DNA of 12,697 bases from Firmicutes bacterium UBA3920 (GCA_002386065.1 DGES01000092.1:1-12697); one strand, 5' to 3'. Positions 1-6,900 are shown, numbered from the stretch's first letter. Numbers and translations are program-made. The notes: a model not told the origin generated them from the sequence alone.

Positions 1-940
1 AGCATCTAACTATATAGGTTTTTTGAGAAAGGCATTGAGAGATGCAGGCTATGGGTCACGTTCCGGTGATATCAGTAAATCCGGCAGGACTTGAGAGCAA
101 TCCTGGACTTACTTATTCTATGGAGATGACCACTAAGGGTGTAATGGCTCTACTATATGGCGACCTTTTAATGAATGTATTGTATAGAGTGCGTCCGTAT
201 TGAAAAGATAAAAGGTTCTGCCAATAAGTTATTTGACTATTGGATGGAGAAGTGCAAAAAGTCTTCTATGCGAGGCGATAGATCAGAATTCAAACAGTAT
301 GTGAAAGAGATAGTAGATGACTTTGACAACTTGGAACTCTTAGATATAGAAAAACCTAAAGTAGGGATTGTAGGAGAGATACTTGTTAAATATCATCCCA
401 CAGCCAACAATAATCTTGTAGATATCTTAGAGGCAGAAGGTGCAGAAGTTGTAGTACCAGATCTTACAGGATTTTTATTGTATTGCGCCTATAATCAACA
501 TTATAAGCACAAGTATTTATCTAAGAGTAGACTCAATAAGATTGGCGGAGATATAGTCATAAAATATCTAGAGTTTTGGAGAAAGGATATGAAACAGGCA
601 CTGGCTGAGAGCAAGCGCTTTACCCCACCAAATACAATAAAAGAGCTGGGGAGAGCAGCTGAGCCGGTGGTGGCCCTTGGAAACCAAGCGGGGGAAGGAT
701 GGCTGCTAACGGCAGATATGGTGTCACTTATAGAACAGGGTATAGAAAATATTGTATGTGTACAGCCCTTTGCTTGTCTTCCCAATCACGTAATAGGTAA
801 GGGTGTCATCAGAAGGCTTAAGACTATGTATCCAGATGCCAATATTGTGGCCGTAGACTATGACCCAGGAGCTAGTGAGGTAAATCAACTAAATAGGATA
901 AAACTTATGCTGGCAAATGCTTTTAAAAATATGGACAAAG
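1..940 (+). repeat. Left arm of ~0.93-kb inverted repeat (paralogous gene ends)
   Basis: This segment is homologous in inverted orientation to 8562-9494. In the 83 bases at 358-440 I count about 15 differences from the partner, nearly all at third codon positions, giving roughly 80% identity locally. Homology stops shortly before the stop codon on the right side and may continue beyond base 1 on the left. It is diverged gene duplication, not a mobile-element end. Confidence 0.8.
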
Positions 941-972
941 CATATGCAGCTAGCGATGTAAATATATCTTGA
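1..972 (+). pseudogene. CoA-dehydratase activase-like protein, C-terminal fragment with two frameshifts
   Basis: The translation matches residues 1051 to about 1361 of the large minus-strand protein at the right end of the window. It begins in frame at base 2 (ASNYIGFLRKALRDAGY), shifts by one extra base near 53-56 (GGGT) and again at about 200-201 (an extra T after the codon for RVRPY). From 202 it runs open to the TGA at 970-972. The longest uninterrupted frame starts at an ATG at 175, but its first nine residues lie in the wrong frame relative to the paralogue, so that ATG is not a natural start. The retained part is the COG3581/HgdB-like C-terminal region, including the QPFACLPNH cysteine motif. 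The 5' part lies beyond the left edge, so I cannot tell whether the gene was once full length. The last dozen residues differ from the paralogue. Both lesions are single-base insertions, one in a GGGT run and one in a TT run, so sequencing error remains possible. Confidence 0.82.
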
Positions 973-1101
973 GAAGATACTTAAAGAATAAAGCTCTATA
1001 AAGCATTTATGATTTTAGTTATAGCCTATTAATATATTATTTATTTAACTACGTTGGGGAAAATTTTTAGGAGCAATTAAATTAGGATAGCAAGCGAAGA
1101 G

Positions 1102-1485
1102 TTATAAAGGCTCAATATTGAATACAGCTGCCCATGTGATGGCGACATATACACCATTCCCTTGATTATTCGCGTTAATGCGATTTGCTAACAGTGCATA
1201 ATATGCGGCTGATAATCCGCCTAATGCAGCAATAGGTGGGAATATAGCTGATGCTGCGCCGGCGCCGATGGCGATTAAGTCACATTGCCCCGCAAGTTCT
1301 TTTGCTTGTGTATTTGTAAATTTGCGATCATAACCCCACCAATGGTATGTCCATTGATTATAGACTGCGTTAAGTGCTGGTGTAGATATATCTGGAACCA
1401 TAAATGAAATTGTTAAATCAGGATTAATGGTAATTTCACCTGCTTCAACTGCAGAGTTAATATTTTTGTTTTTTATGAATATTGA
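1102..1485 (-). CDS. Small Trp/Ala/Gly-rich protein of unknown function, probable 5' frameshift
   Basis: The frame is open from a stop at 1486-1488 to the TAA at 1102-1104. The first ATG (1399-1401) would give 99 residues, but it has no ribosome binding site at proper distance, and the upstream codons (…AGEITINPDLTISF) look like genuine protein. A good site (AGAGGG, 1502-1507) precedes a TTG at 1491-1493 with 8-base spacing. That frame stops after six codons at 1473-1475, one base out of phase with the main frame. A single-base indel between about 1475 and 1487 would join them into a protein of about 131 residues. The product has an aromatic patch (WTYHWWGYDRK) and then a hydrophobic Ala/Gly/Pro stretch (GAGAASAIFPPIAALGGL). 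It ends with NNQGNGVYVAITWAAVFNIEPL-like residues and has no obvious signal peptide. I do not recognise the family with certainty. The size and composition suggest a bacteriocin-like or secreted peptide, which is inference only. Confidence 0.55.
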   Translation of the reverse strand, partial: SIFIKNKNINSAVEAGEITINPDLTISFMVPDISTPALNAVYNQWTYHWWGYDRKFTNTQAKELAGQCDLIAIGAGAASAIFPPIAALGGLSAAYYALLANRINANNQGNGVYVAITWAAVFNIEPL

Positions 1486-1527
1486 TTAAACAAAACCATC
1501 ACCCTCTTTCAAGCGGAATTTTATATT

Positions 1528-1635
1528 TTAAAATAACAAAAGATTGATTATATTAAAAAAGGCAATTAAACTAACAATGGTGATAAATACACCTTTAAGA
1601 CTAGAAAAGAATAATTTATTGAGATTCACTTTCAT
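1528..1635 (-). CDS. 35-residue single-membrane-segment peptide
   Basis: A start ATG at 1633-1635 follows an excellent ribosome binding site (GGGAGGA, 6-7 bases upstream, around 1638-1645). The frame runs 35 codons to TAA at 1528-1530. The peptide starts MKVNLNKLFFSSLKG, which is basic, and continues as one hydrophobic helix of about 20 residues to the C-terminus (…INLLLF), with no cleavable signal site. It lies 49 bases after the HTH gene and just ahead of the site that would start the Trp-rich protein, so the two may be translated from one message. Its size and layout fit a small membrane peptide, a leader or accessory peptide for the next gene, or a type I-like toxin; nothing seen decides among these. 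The near-ideal ribosome binding site is the main evidence that it is real. Confidence 0.6.
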   Translation of the reverse strand: MKVNLNKLFFSSLKGVFITIVSLIAFFNIINLLLF

Positions 1636-1684
1636 ATTCCTCCCTCGCTTTCTATATCCCATAGATGCAATACGAGATTGACTG

Positions 1685-1900
1685 CTAATTTAAATAGAAT
1701 AACTCCTCGAATGTCTTATCAAGAGCAATACAAAGAAGAGCTGCTAGCTTTGCTGTTGGGTTAAACTGACCTGTTTCAATAGAGCTAATAGTTTGCCTTG
1801 ATACCCCCACTAGTTTTGCTAATTCAGCTTGTGTTAAATTTTTTTCTGCTCGAGCCACTTTTAACCTATTGTGTAGGATTAATTTTTTATCTGTAGACAT
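1685..1900 (-). CDS. XRE-family (Cro/CI-type) helix-turn-helix regulator
   Basis: The protein has 71 residues from the ATG at 1898-1900. That start is preferred over an upstream start at 1957 because AAAGGA lies about 8 bases ahead of it and because homology to Cro/CI regulators begins here. Residues 11-65 form a single HTH domain: RLKVARAEKNLTQAELAKLVGVSR-type helices 1-3 with the recognition helix at about 33-42 (VSRQTISSIETG), then the typical NPTAKLAALLCIALDKTFEELF end. There is no effector domain, as in the short YozG-like regulators. It starts 14 bases after the stop of the membrane protein gene (1915), so the two are co-transcribed. This pairing of a minimal XRE regulator with a small 3-TM protein recurs in Firmicutes, where the regulator often controls its own operon. 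The perfect inverted repeat at the operon promoter is its candidate operator (inferred). Confidence 0.9.
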   Translation of the reverse strand: MSTDKKLILHNRLKVARAEKNLTQAELAKLVGVSRQTISSIETGQFNPTAKLAALLCIALDKTFEELFYLN

Positions 1901-1914
1901 TAGTAGATTCCTTT

Positions 1915-2232
1915 CTAAAAATTGTAATATTGACTCAATAATACAAATACTCCGCATATTAAAGTAATGATCCCGGAAATTCCAGTTATAAGATAATATT
2001 TTTTGTCAGGAACATTTTTATATGTGTAAAATGCCGCACTAGTCAATTGGGCTCCCATAAGAATTACAAAATCTATATAGAAATTTCCATGAATATATTT
2101 AAATATGGTTAGTCCTATAATTACAAAGCTTACAATGCTCCAGCTAATTTTATAAGATTTGAGCTTGATATACTCTTCGCGTTCATCATAATTTTCTAGT
2201 TGCGCTCTTTTTAGAAGATTTTTTTTATCCAT
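1915..2232 (-). CDS. Small three-TM membrane protein (DUF6442-like), partner of the HTH regulator
   Basis: The protein has 105 residues. The ATG at 2230-2232 follows AGAGGTG with 6-base spacing, downstream of a consensus promoter. The N-terminus is charged and cytoplasmic in character (MDKKNLLKRAQLENYDEREE), followed by hydrophobic segments at about 29-46, 51-70 and 80-101 separated by short polar loops (YKNVPDKKYY). The opening resembles the small membrane proteins named DUF6442 in Firmicutes, which are commonly encoded directly ahead of a short XRE regulator; this assignment is from memory of the pattern. No catalytic residues are evident. Its role is unknown: it may sense membrane state for the regulator or give immunity to the peptide products encoded downstream. 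It is the first gene of the 2232-1102 cassette. Confidence 0.72.
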   Translation of the reverse strand: MDKKNLLKRAQLENYDEREEYIKLKSYKISWSIVSFVIIGLTIFKYIHGNFYIDFVILMGAQLTSAAFYTYKNVPDKKYYLITGISGIITLICGVFVLLSQYYNF

Positions 2233-2265
2233 TTATTACACCTCTATAAATTATATTGTGAGAAG

Positions 2266-2294
2266 AATATAACATATCTTAGACACAATGTCAA
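2266..2294 (-). promoter_or_regulatory. Sigma-A promoter of the membrane protein/HTH cassette
   Basis: On the minus strand the -35 is a perfect TTGACA (2289-2294) and the -10 is TATATT (2266-2271), separated by exactly 17 bases. The start codon at 2232 lies about 35 bases downstream of the -10. This is the best promoter in the window. Confidence 0.8.
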
Positions 2295-2327
2295 TAAAAC
2301 TTTACATAAATATAAGTTTTATTGACA
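2289..2327. repeat. Perfect 13-bp inverted repeat, candidate operator
   Basis: TGTCAATAAAACT at 2289-2301 is the exact reverse complement of AGTTTTATTGACA at 2315-2327, with a 13-base spacer. The left arm contains the -35 of the HTH cassette; the right arm contains an outward-facing TTGACA on the plus strand. There is no T-run, so it is unlikely to be a terminator. Overlap with the -35 favours a repressor site, most simply for the XRE regulator encoded downstream. An outward promoter toward the transposon side is weaker: TATAAA at 2343-2348 leaves only a 15-base spacer. Confidence 0.65.
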
Positions 2328-2490
2328 TTTGAAAGGTTGAAATATAAAAAGTAGATGGAAATGCCCATGGATAGAAATAGATTCCCGACTTTTTCATCAA
2401 ATAAACAAATTTCAAACTATGTAACCTTGTAAGCACAATAGCTACAACGAATATTTTTTGTCAAATTTTAATCTTTTGCTTGTTATTCTA

Positions 2491-2499
2491 TGGTATAAT
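2491..2499 (+). promoter_or_regulatory. Extended -10 promoter of the transposase
   Basis: The sequence TGGTATAAT is a perfect -10 (TATAAT, 2494-2499) preceded by the TGn extension. I see no good -35 at 17 bases, as is common for extended -10 promoters. The transposase ATG at 2517 lies 17 bases after the -10, with GGGTG as a possible ribosome binding site, so the untranslated leader is very short. Confidence 0.6.
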
Positions 2500-2516
2500 A
2501 ATAATGGGTGCTAAAT

Positions 2517-3654
2517 ATGTTTTTAAAGAAAGATAAAAGGCCTAATGGCCGTATCTATTTGTCTATCGTAGAAGGTTATAGAGATCCTAAGACTAAAAAG
2601 CCTAAGCAAAGAAAGGTTAAAAGTTTGGGTTTTCTCGATGAGTTAGAAAAAGAATATGATGATCCTATTTCTCATTTTTCTTTATTAGCTAAATAAATGA
2701 CTGAGGAAGCTAAAAACAAAGAATTGCCTTTAGATTTTAGTTTTTCCCCTGACGAGACTATTGATCCTTCTACTGTTTTAAGAAAAAACTTAGGTTTTTC
2801 TATTTTAAGCTACTTCTATCATAAATTAAAGATAAATATCTTTTTTATTAATAGGCAAAGAAATTTAAATATTGACTATTCTCTTAATAATATTTTTCAG
2901 ATGCTCGTTTATTCTAGGGTTTTAGATCCTTGTTCTAAAAAATCTTCTTTTGAAAATATGGATAGTTATTTTTTAGATTTTAATTTTGGTATTAATGATT
3001 TATATAGAGCCCTTGACTATTTTAATTTTTATAAAGATGATTTGCTTTTGCATATTCATGAAATGATTCGTATGACTTATGGTAGAGATACTAGCAATGT
3101 TTACTATGATGTTACTAATTATTATTTTGAAATTAAAGAACCTGATGATTTTAGAAAAAAAGGAAACTGGTGAAATCTATGAATATGATGATGTTTATTT
3201 TATTGATGAAGAAAGAATTAAGGAAGAAGAAAAATTTGACGGATATTATGCAATTGTAACAAGTGAATTAGAAATGCCAAATCAAGAAATATTAAATGCT
3301 TACAGAAATTTATGGAGAATAGAAGAAAGCTTTAAAATTATTAAAAGTAAATTAAAAACAAGACCAGTATATTTATCTAAGAAAGAACATATCGAAGCCC
3401 ATTTCTTAACATGTTTTGTATCATTACTTTTGCTTAGATTAATTCGGATTAATACAAATGAAAAATATTCAACTAAGACTTTAATTAATGAAATGAGGAA
3501 TATTACAGGGACATATGTAGATAAAAATTATTATATGTTTGATTATTACAATGAGATAGTTGAAGATTTAGGCAAAACTGTAGGTATTGATTTTTCAAAG
3601 AGATTTATGACATTAGGAGAAATTAAAAAGATCATTTCGCAGACAAAAAATTAG
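2517..3654 (+). pseudogene. IS1634-like (IS4 superfamily) DDE transposase, broken by a stop codon and an internal deletion
   Basis: Three pieces read as one transposase. Piece 1 (2517-2696; MFLKKDKRPNGRIYLSIVEGYRD…) is the typical IS1634 N-terminus and ends at an in-frame TAA (2694-2696). Piece 2 continues in the same frame (2697 to about 3160) and holds the first catalytic Asp in YYDVTNYYFE. Piece 3 is in another frame (about 3160-3654; …GYYAIVTSE…) and holds the catalytic Glu region, WRIEESFKIIKSK, at about 3310-3350. The stretch between the first Asp and GYYAIVTSE, normally around 200 residues with the second catalytic Asp, is missing, so there is an internal deletion with a frame change at about 3160-3165. 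The pieces total about 380 residues against roughly 550-600 for the family. The protein cannot be active. The element's ends are not clear: GATTCCCGACTTTTTCATC near 2384 might be the left end, but I find no matching right end. Confidence 0.85.
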
Positions 3655-3718
3655 ATTATAGTACAACAATTTTATGATCAAAATGGAAAATAAAATACCT
3701 TCTCAATAATGTCAAGAT

Positions 3719-4762
3719 CTAACCCACTTTTTTACTCCTAGTTGTATTATTAAAATATAGCATTCTAAACCTATCATATGTCATGGTTCCAAAGCTACTT
3801 ACTAATTTCTTTACAGAAAACGAATGCAAATAGCAAGCAGTATTTAAAAATTTTTTGATGTTCTCGTAATTCCATTCTGCTAAATCTATAAACTGTCTAC
3901 AACTTCCATTTAACATATAAAATAATGTGTGATTCAAAGCTAAGCGTTCCCATGTATTTAAAACCATATCTGTAACAGGTCTACAACATGGGTCTACTAT
4001 CCCCGAACAAAACATAAATTTCCCACTCATATTTTTTAGGTCTCCCACATTTATTGGGTACGAAAAAAGTGAAAGTATATCTTCCCGAATAGGAACCTCT
4101 ATTGCTTCAGTAAGTATTATTAAATCTTTTCCCTTTATACAACGTTCTACCTCATTAGTCACTTCACATGAAAGTCCAGTTTCTTTTAAAGTTCTATGGG
4201 ATAAGCTATCTAACCTGTATCTGTCAAATCCTCCTATTGTCATATTATTAAAATAAGGCGCCAATATACTTACCCATAATTCACCTATCTGCGTATCTCC
4301 CCTCCATATACCTACATTCATGTATGGAAGCTGCCTCTTAAGAATCTTTAACAATTCCATACCAGCCATATACATAGTTAATATATGAAAAAAATTTAAG
4401 TCTAGAACATGTATATCATTAAAATGTAATCTTTCTATATCTTCTTCTTCGAATATATCTGCTATAAATGGGGCTGACACTAACTTTATTTCTAATTTGG
4501 AAAGTTCCTTTATTAGCAGTTTGATCTGCCTTTGCCTGTCATCAAATATAAAACCTTCATTTACATAGTGTAGGGTAGGTATATTGTAAATATAACCTAA
4601 TTCTATTTGACTATTCCTATCTAATACTGCATCCATCCTTGTGGCTCCTTTTATACAAGTACATACTTTAATAAATTGCTTAGGAAATCTATTAAATATT
4701 TTATGCCTATTTATTATACTTGCTCCGCTGTCTGGAAACATAATAAGTGCAAATTTTTCCAA
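3719..4762 (-). CDS. Unrecognised 347-residue protein with Rossmann-like central region
   Basis: The start is a TTG at 4760-4762, chosen because GGAGGG sits 6 bases ahead of it; the stop is TAG at 3719-3721. I do not recognise the family. Residues about 148-222 look like a nucleotide-binding Rossmann segment. They read NVGIWRGDTQIGELW, then a possible beta strand (MTIGGFD, 174-180), then an ETGLSCEVTNEVERCIKGKD segment and a LIILTEAI strand, the order seen in shikimate-dehydrogenase-like enzymes. Cysteines are plentiful in the second half (FCSGIVDPCCRP, 251-262), and there is no signal peptide or TM helix. The gene starts 23 bases after the end of the 'quinate 5-dehydrogenase'-like gene, so the two are probably translated from one message and may act together. 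A dehydrogenase or dehydrogenase-derived role is inference from fold-like pattern and context only. Confidence 0.75.
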   Translation of the reverse strand: MEKFALIMFPDSGASIINRHKIFNRFPKQFIKVCTCIKGATRMDAVLDRNSQIELGYIYNIPTLHYVNEGFIFDDRQRQIKLLIKELSKLEIKLVSAPFIADIFEEEDIERLHFNDIHVLDLNFFHILTMYMAGMELLKILKRQLPYMNVGIWRGDTQIGELWVSILAPYFNNMTIGGFDRYRLDSLSHRTLKETGLSCEVTNEVERCIKGKDLIILTEAIEVPIREDILSLFSYPINVGDLKNMSGKFMFCSGIVDPCCRPVTDMVLNTWERLALNHTLFYMLNGSCRQFIDLAEWNYENIKKFLNTACYLHSFSVKKLVSSFGTMTYDRFRMLYFNNTTRSKKVG

Positions 4763-4785
4763 TTAAATCCCTCCATAGCCGACGT

Positions 4786-5691
4786 TTAGTTTAAATATTC
4801 TACTCTATATGTTAATCCTGCCTCCCTCGCTATAGCTTTAAATTCTTCTTGACTGAGTTCATCAGGAGATTTTTTAGATAAGCTTATTATAATAGCTTCC
4901 AGTACATTAGTGCCAAATGACCTGCCGTCTAGCTCCGGTGTAGATGTAACTAGCAATCTCACACCTCTCCTCCTAAGCTCTACTATATCCTGATCTGTTA
5001 CAGAATTTGTTAATATTATCTTATCTTTTAAATTCGTAGGCATATGTCTCTTTATATAGAGGAAGTCTCCTGCTATTATTTCAGACTGATTATAATATTT
5101 AGTAAAACGCTCCCTATTTGTATTTTGCTTATTCCCAGTAGGATATAAGACTTTAAATGGCAATCTAGAAACGATAGGCATCATAATAATTGCTATTTTA
5201 TGTAAACTCTCTATACTATATATAGGCATAGGTATCCCGAGTCCAAACATAAGATCCCCTATTATAATTTTGCTATCTAAACCTTGGAATGCCTCTGCCA
5301 TACCTAGTCTATCCATTGCCGATACCAAAAATACACATTTCCCCTTTAAAGATATACCGCATTCACTGTTTAAAAAATTTACTACATCACGCTCTATTGT
5401 ATCTTTAACTCGAAAACCATCTACAATTGGAGTCTTTTTAGCCGCTTTTACTATAGGAAGTGCTGATTTAAGTATATATCTCCTATCACCTTTTCCAGAT
5501 AGATATAAATCTATTCCGCCCAATCCAAATACATCTACCTCACCATCTAATTCCTCTATTAGTTGTATAGCCCTATGTATATCTCCATCTGTACCTATTC
5601 GCTCTACTAAAAAATCAGTACCTAGTACTTCTACAGTAGCTCTATGATCCCTCTGGGATGATCCAATACTTATGCTCACAACCCTCTTCAT
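4786..5691 (-). CDS. Quinate 5-dehydrogenase-type protein (function unproven)
   Basis: The protein has 301 residues, with its ATG preceded by AGGAGG at about 5-base spacing. It matches my memory of a conserved clostridial family labelled 'quinate 5-dehydrogenase': MKRVVSISIGSSQRDHR, ERIGTDGD (31-37), DVFGLGGIDLYL (53-64), then a Rossmann-type strand after LKGKCVFLVSAMDRLG (115-130) and IIIGDLMFGLGIPMPI (142-157). The C-terminal half has VLYPTGNKQ, AGDFLYIKRHMP and the highly conserved LVTSTPELDGRSFGTNVLEA. True quinate/shikimate dehydrogenases have a different N-terminal substrate domain, and I see no quinate pathway genes nearby, so the name should be taken as a family label. It lies 48 bases downstream of dusB and 23 bases upstream of the 347-residue protein, all on the same strand, an apparent three-gene operon. 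Confidence 0.82.
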   Translation of the reverse strand: MKRVVSISIGSSQRDHRATVEVLGTDFLVERIGTDGDIHRAIQLIEELDGEVDVFGLGGIDLYLSGKGDRRYILKSALPIVKAAKKTPIVDGFRVKDTIERDVVNFLNSECGISLKGKCVFLVSAMDRLGMAEAFQGLDSKIIIGDLMFGLGIPMPIYSIESLHKIAIIMMPIVSRLPFKVLYPTGNKQNTNRERFTKYYNQSEIIAGDFLYIKRHMPTNLKDKIILTNSVTDQDIVELRRRGVRLLVTSTPELDGRSFGTNVLEAIIISLSKKSPDELSQEEFKAIAREAGLTYRVEYLN

Positions 5692-5739
5692 AAGGCCTCC
5701 TAAATCAATATATGTAATATTACCCCACGTTATACATTT

Positions 5740-6693
5740 TTAGATAATAGAGTTGAGTAATGCCCTTACTTCATCTGCGGTATCCATTCTATTCACCATA
5801 GCACGTATATTAGCTGCACCTTTAATCCCCTTTAAATACCAACCTATATGTTTCCTCATCTCAGGAATAACTATTCGCTCATCTTTTATTTTTAATGCCA
5901 TCTCAAGATGTCTAATTGCCATCTCTATTCTCTCTTCCCAAGTTGGAGGAGATAAAAGTTCTCCTGTTTCTAAATAGTGGAGGGTTCTTTTGAATATCCA
6001 AGGATTTCCCTGTGCTCCCCTTCCTATCATAACAGCATCACATCCAGTGTAATCTAACATCTGTTTTGCATCTTCAGGCGTAAATATATCACCATTACCT
6101 ATTACTGGTATATCCACGCATTTTTTGACTTCCTTTATTACATCCCAATCCGCCCTACCGCTATAAAAATCTTCCCTTGTTCTACCGTGAACCGTAACAG
6201 CCGATGCACCTGCTTCTTCTACGAGCTTTGCAATATAAGGTGCATTTACATTGTCTTTATCCCATCCTTTTCTCATTTTTACTGTAATTGGTTTTGTAGA
6301 GGAAGATACTACCGCCTCCACTATATCCTTTACCCTATCAGGTTCTCTCATTAAGGCAGAACCTTCACCATTTTTTGTAATCTTAGGTGCTGGGCAACCC
6401 ATATTTATATCTATTAAGTCTATATCAGTCTTTGAAAGCTCTGCCGCCATTTTACCCATTATATTAGGATCTGAACCAAATATTTGCACCCCTATTGGAT
6501 GCTCCCTATCATCTATTTTTAATAATTCATATGTCCGTATACTGTTATAATATAATCCTTTAGCGCTCACCATCTCCGTATATGTCAAACCACAACCTTG
6601 CTCCTTGCATATAAGCCTAAAAGTAAGATCCGTTACACCTGCCATTGGTGCTAAAAAAAGAATATTATCTACATTCACATTTCCTATTACCAT
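5740..6693 (-). CDS. dusB: tRNA-dihydrouridine synthase B
   Basis: This flavoenzyme reduces specific uridines of tRNA to dihydrouridine using FMN and NADPH. Its 317 residues are normal for DusB. The TIM-barrel motifs are complete: FLAPMAGVTDLTFR (13-26, FMN binding), the catalytic Cys100 in NMGCPAPKI, Lys139 in VKMRKGW, His169 and Arg171 in VHGRTRE, IGNGDI (198-203) and MIGRGAQGNPWIF (222-234, phosphate binding). The C-terminal helical tRNA-binding region follows (HLEMALKIKDE … MRKHIGWYLKGI). The ATG follows AGGGG at about 8-9 bases. It is the first gene of the minus-strand group ending at 3719, diverging from the radical SAM gene across a 271-base AT-rich gap. Nothing in it looks damaged. 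Dus paralogues are easily confused, but MGCPAPKI and GRGAQGNPW favour the B/NifR3 type. Confidence 0.97.
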   Translation of the reverse strand: MVIGNVNVDNILFLAPMAGVTDLTFRLICKEQGCGLTYTEMVSAKGLYYNSIRTYELLKIDDREHPIGVQIFGSDPNIMGKMAAELSKTDIDLIDINMGCPAPKITKNGEGSALMREPDRVKDIVEAVVSSSTKPITVKMRKGWDKDNVNAPYIAKLVEEAGASAVTVHGRTREDFYSGRADWDVIKEVKKCVDIPVIGNGDIFTPEDAKQMLDYTGCDAVMIGRGAQGNPWIFKRTLHYLETGELLSPPTWEERIEMAIRHLEMALKIKDERIVIPEMRKHIGWYLKGIKGAANIRAMVNRMDTADEVRALLNSII

Positions 6694-6853
6694 AGTATTC
6701 TACCCCTATTACTATATTTATTTCACATATATTCTACCAAAAAACTTATATTTTAAAAGATATTTTTTATATTATAATTTGTTTTATATCATCCAATTCC
6801 ATATATTTGTATTTTTTCCATTTTAAATCACTACGTGAAACACTATAGAACAA

Positions 6854-6874
6854 AATATATACTTAGTATATATT
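6854..6874. repeat. 21-bp palindrome at the radical SAM promoter
   Basis: AATATATACT (6854-6863), a central T, then AGTATATATT (6865-6874) form a perfect palindrome with 10-bp arms. Its right edge touches the proposed -35. In such AT-rich DNA chance palindromes are frequent, but the central ACTTAGT is not simple TA repetition. It is a possible operator. Confidence 0.4.
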
Positions 6875-6900
6875 GAATATATAAATATATATTGTATACT
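6873..6900 (+). promoter_or_regulatory. Probable promoter of the radical SAM gene
   Basis: TTGAAT (6873-6878) and TATACT (6895-6900) are spaced by 16 bases, leaving a leader of about 60 bases before the ATG at 6965. The region is so AT-rich that other -10-like hexamers exist nearby. Confidence 0.45.

Noticed and set aside
175..201. ATG at 175 as the true start of the left activase-like gene
   Set aside because: The first nine residues from this ATG are out of frame with the paralogue, and homology continues upstream in another frame. The ATG is a by-product of the insertion at about 201.
2340..2430. Short plus-strand reading frame MPMDRNRFPTF… after the inverted repeat
   Set aside because: It runs only about 24 codons, has no ribosome binding site and no recognisable features. 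It is more likely non-coding or part of the transposon's left end.
2384..3720. Terminal inverted repeats of the IS1634-like element (GATTCCCGACTTTTTCATC near 2384 against DNA after 3654)
   Set aside because: Only a gapped, AT-rich partial match appears around 3670-3690, and no clear right end or target duplication is visible.
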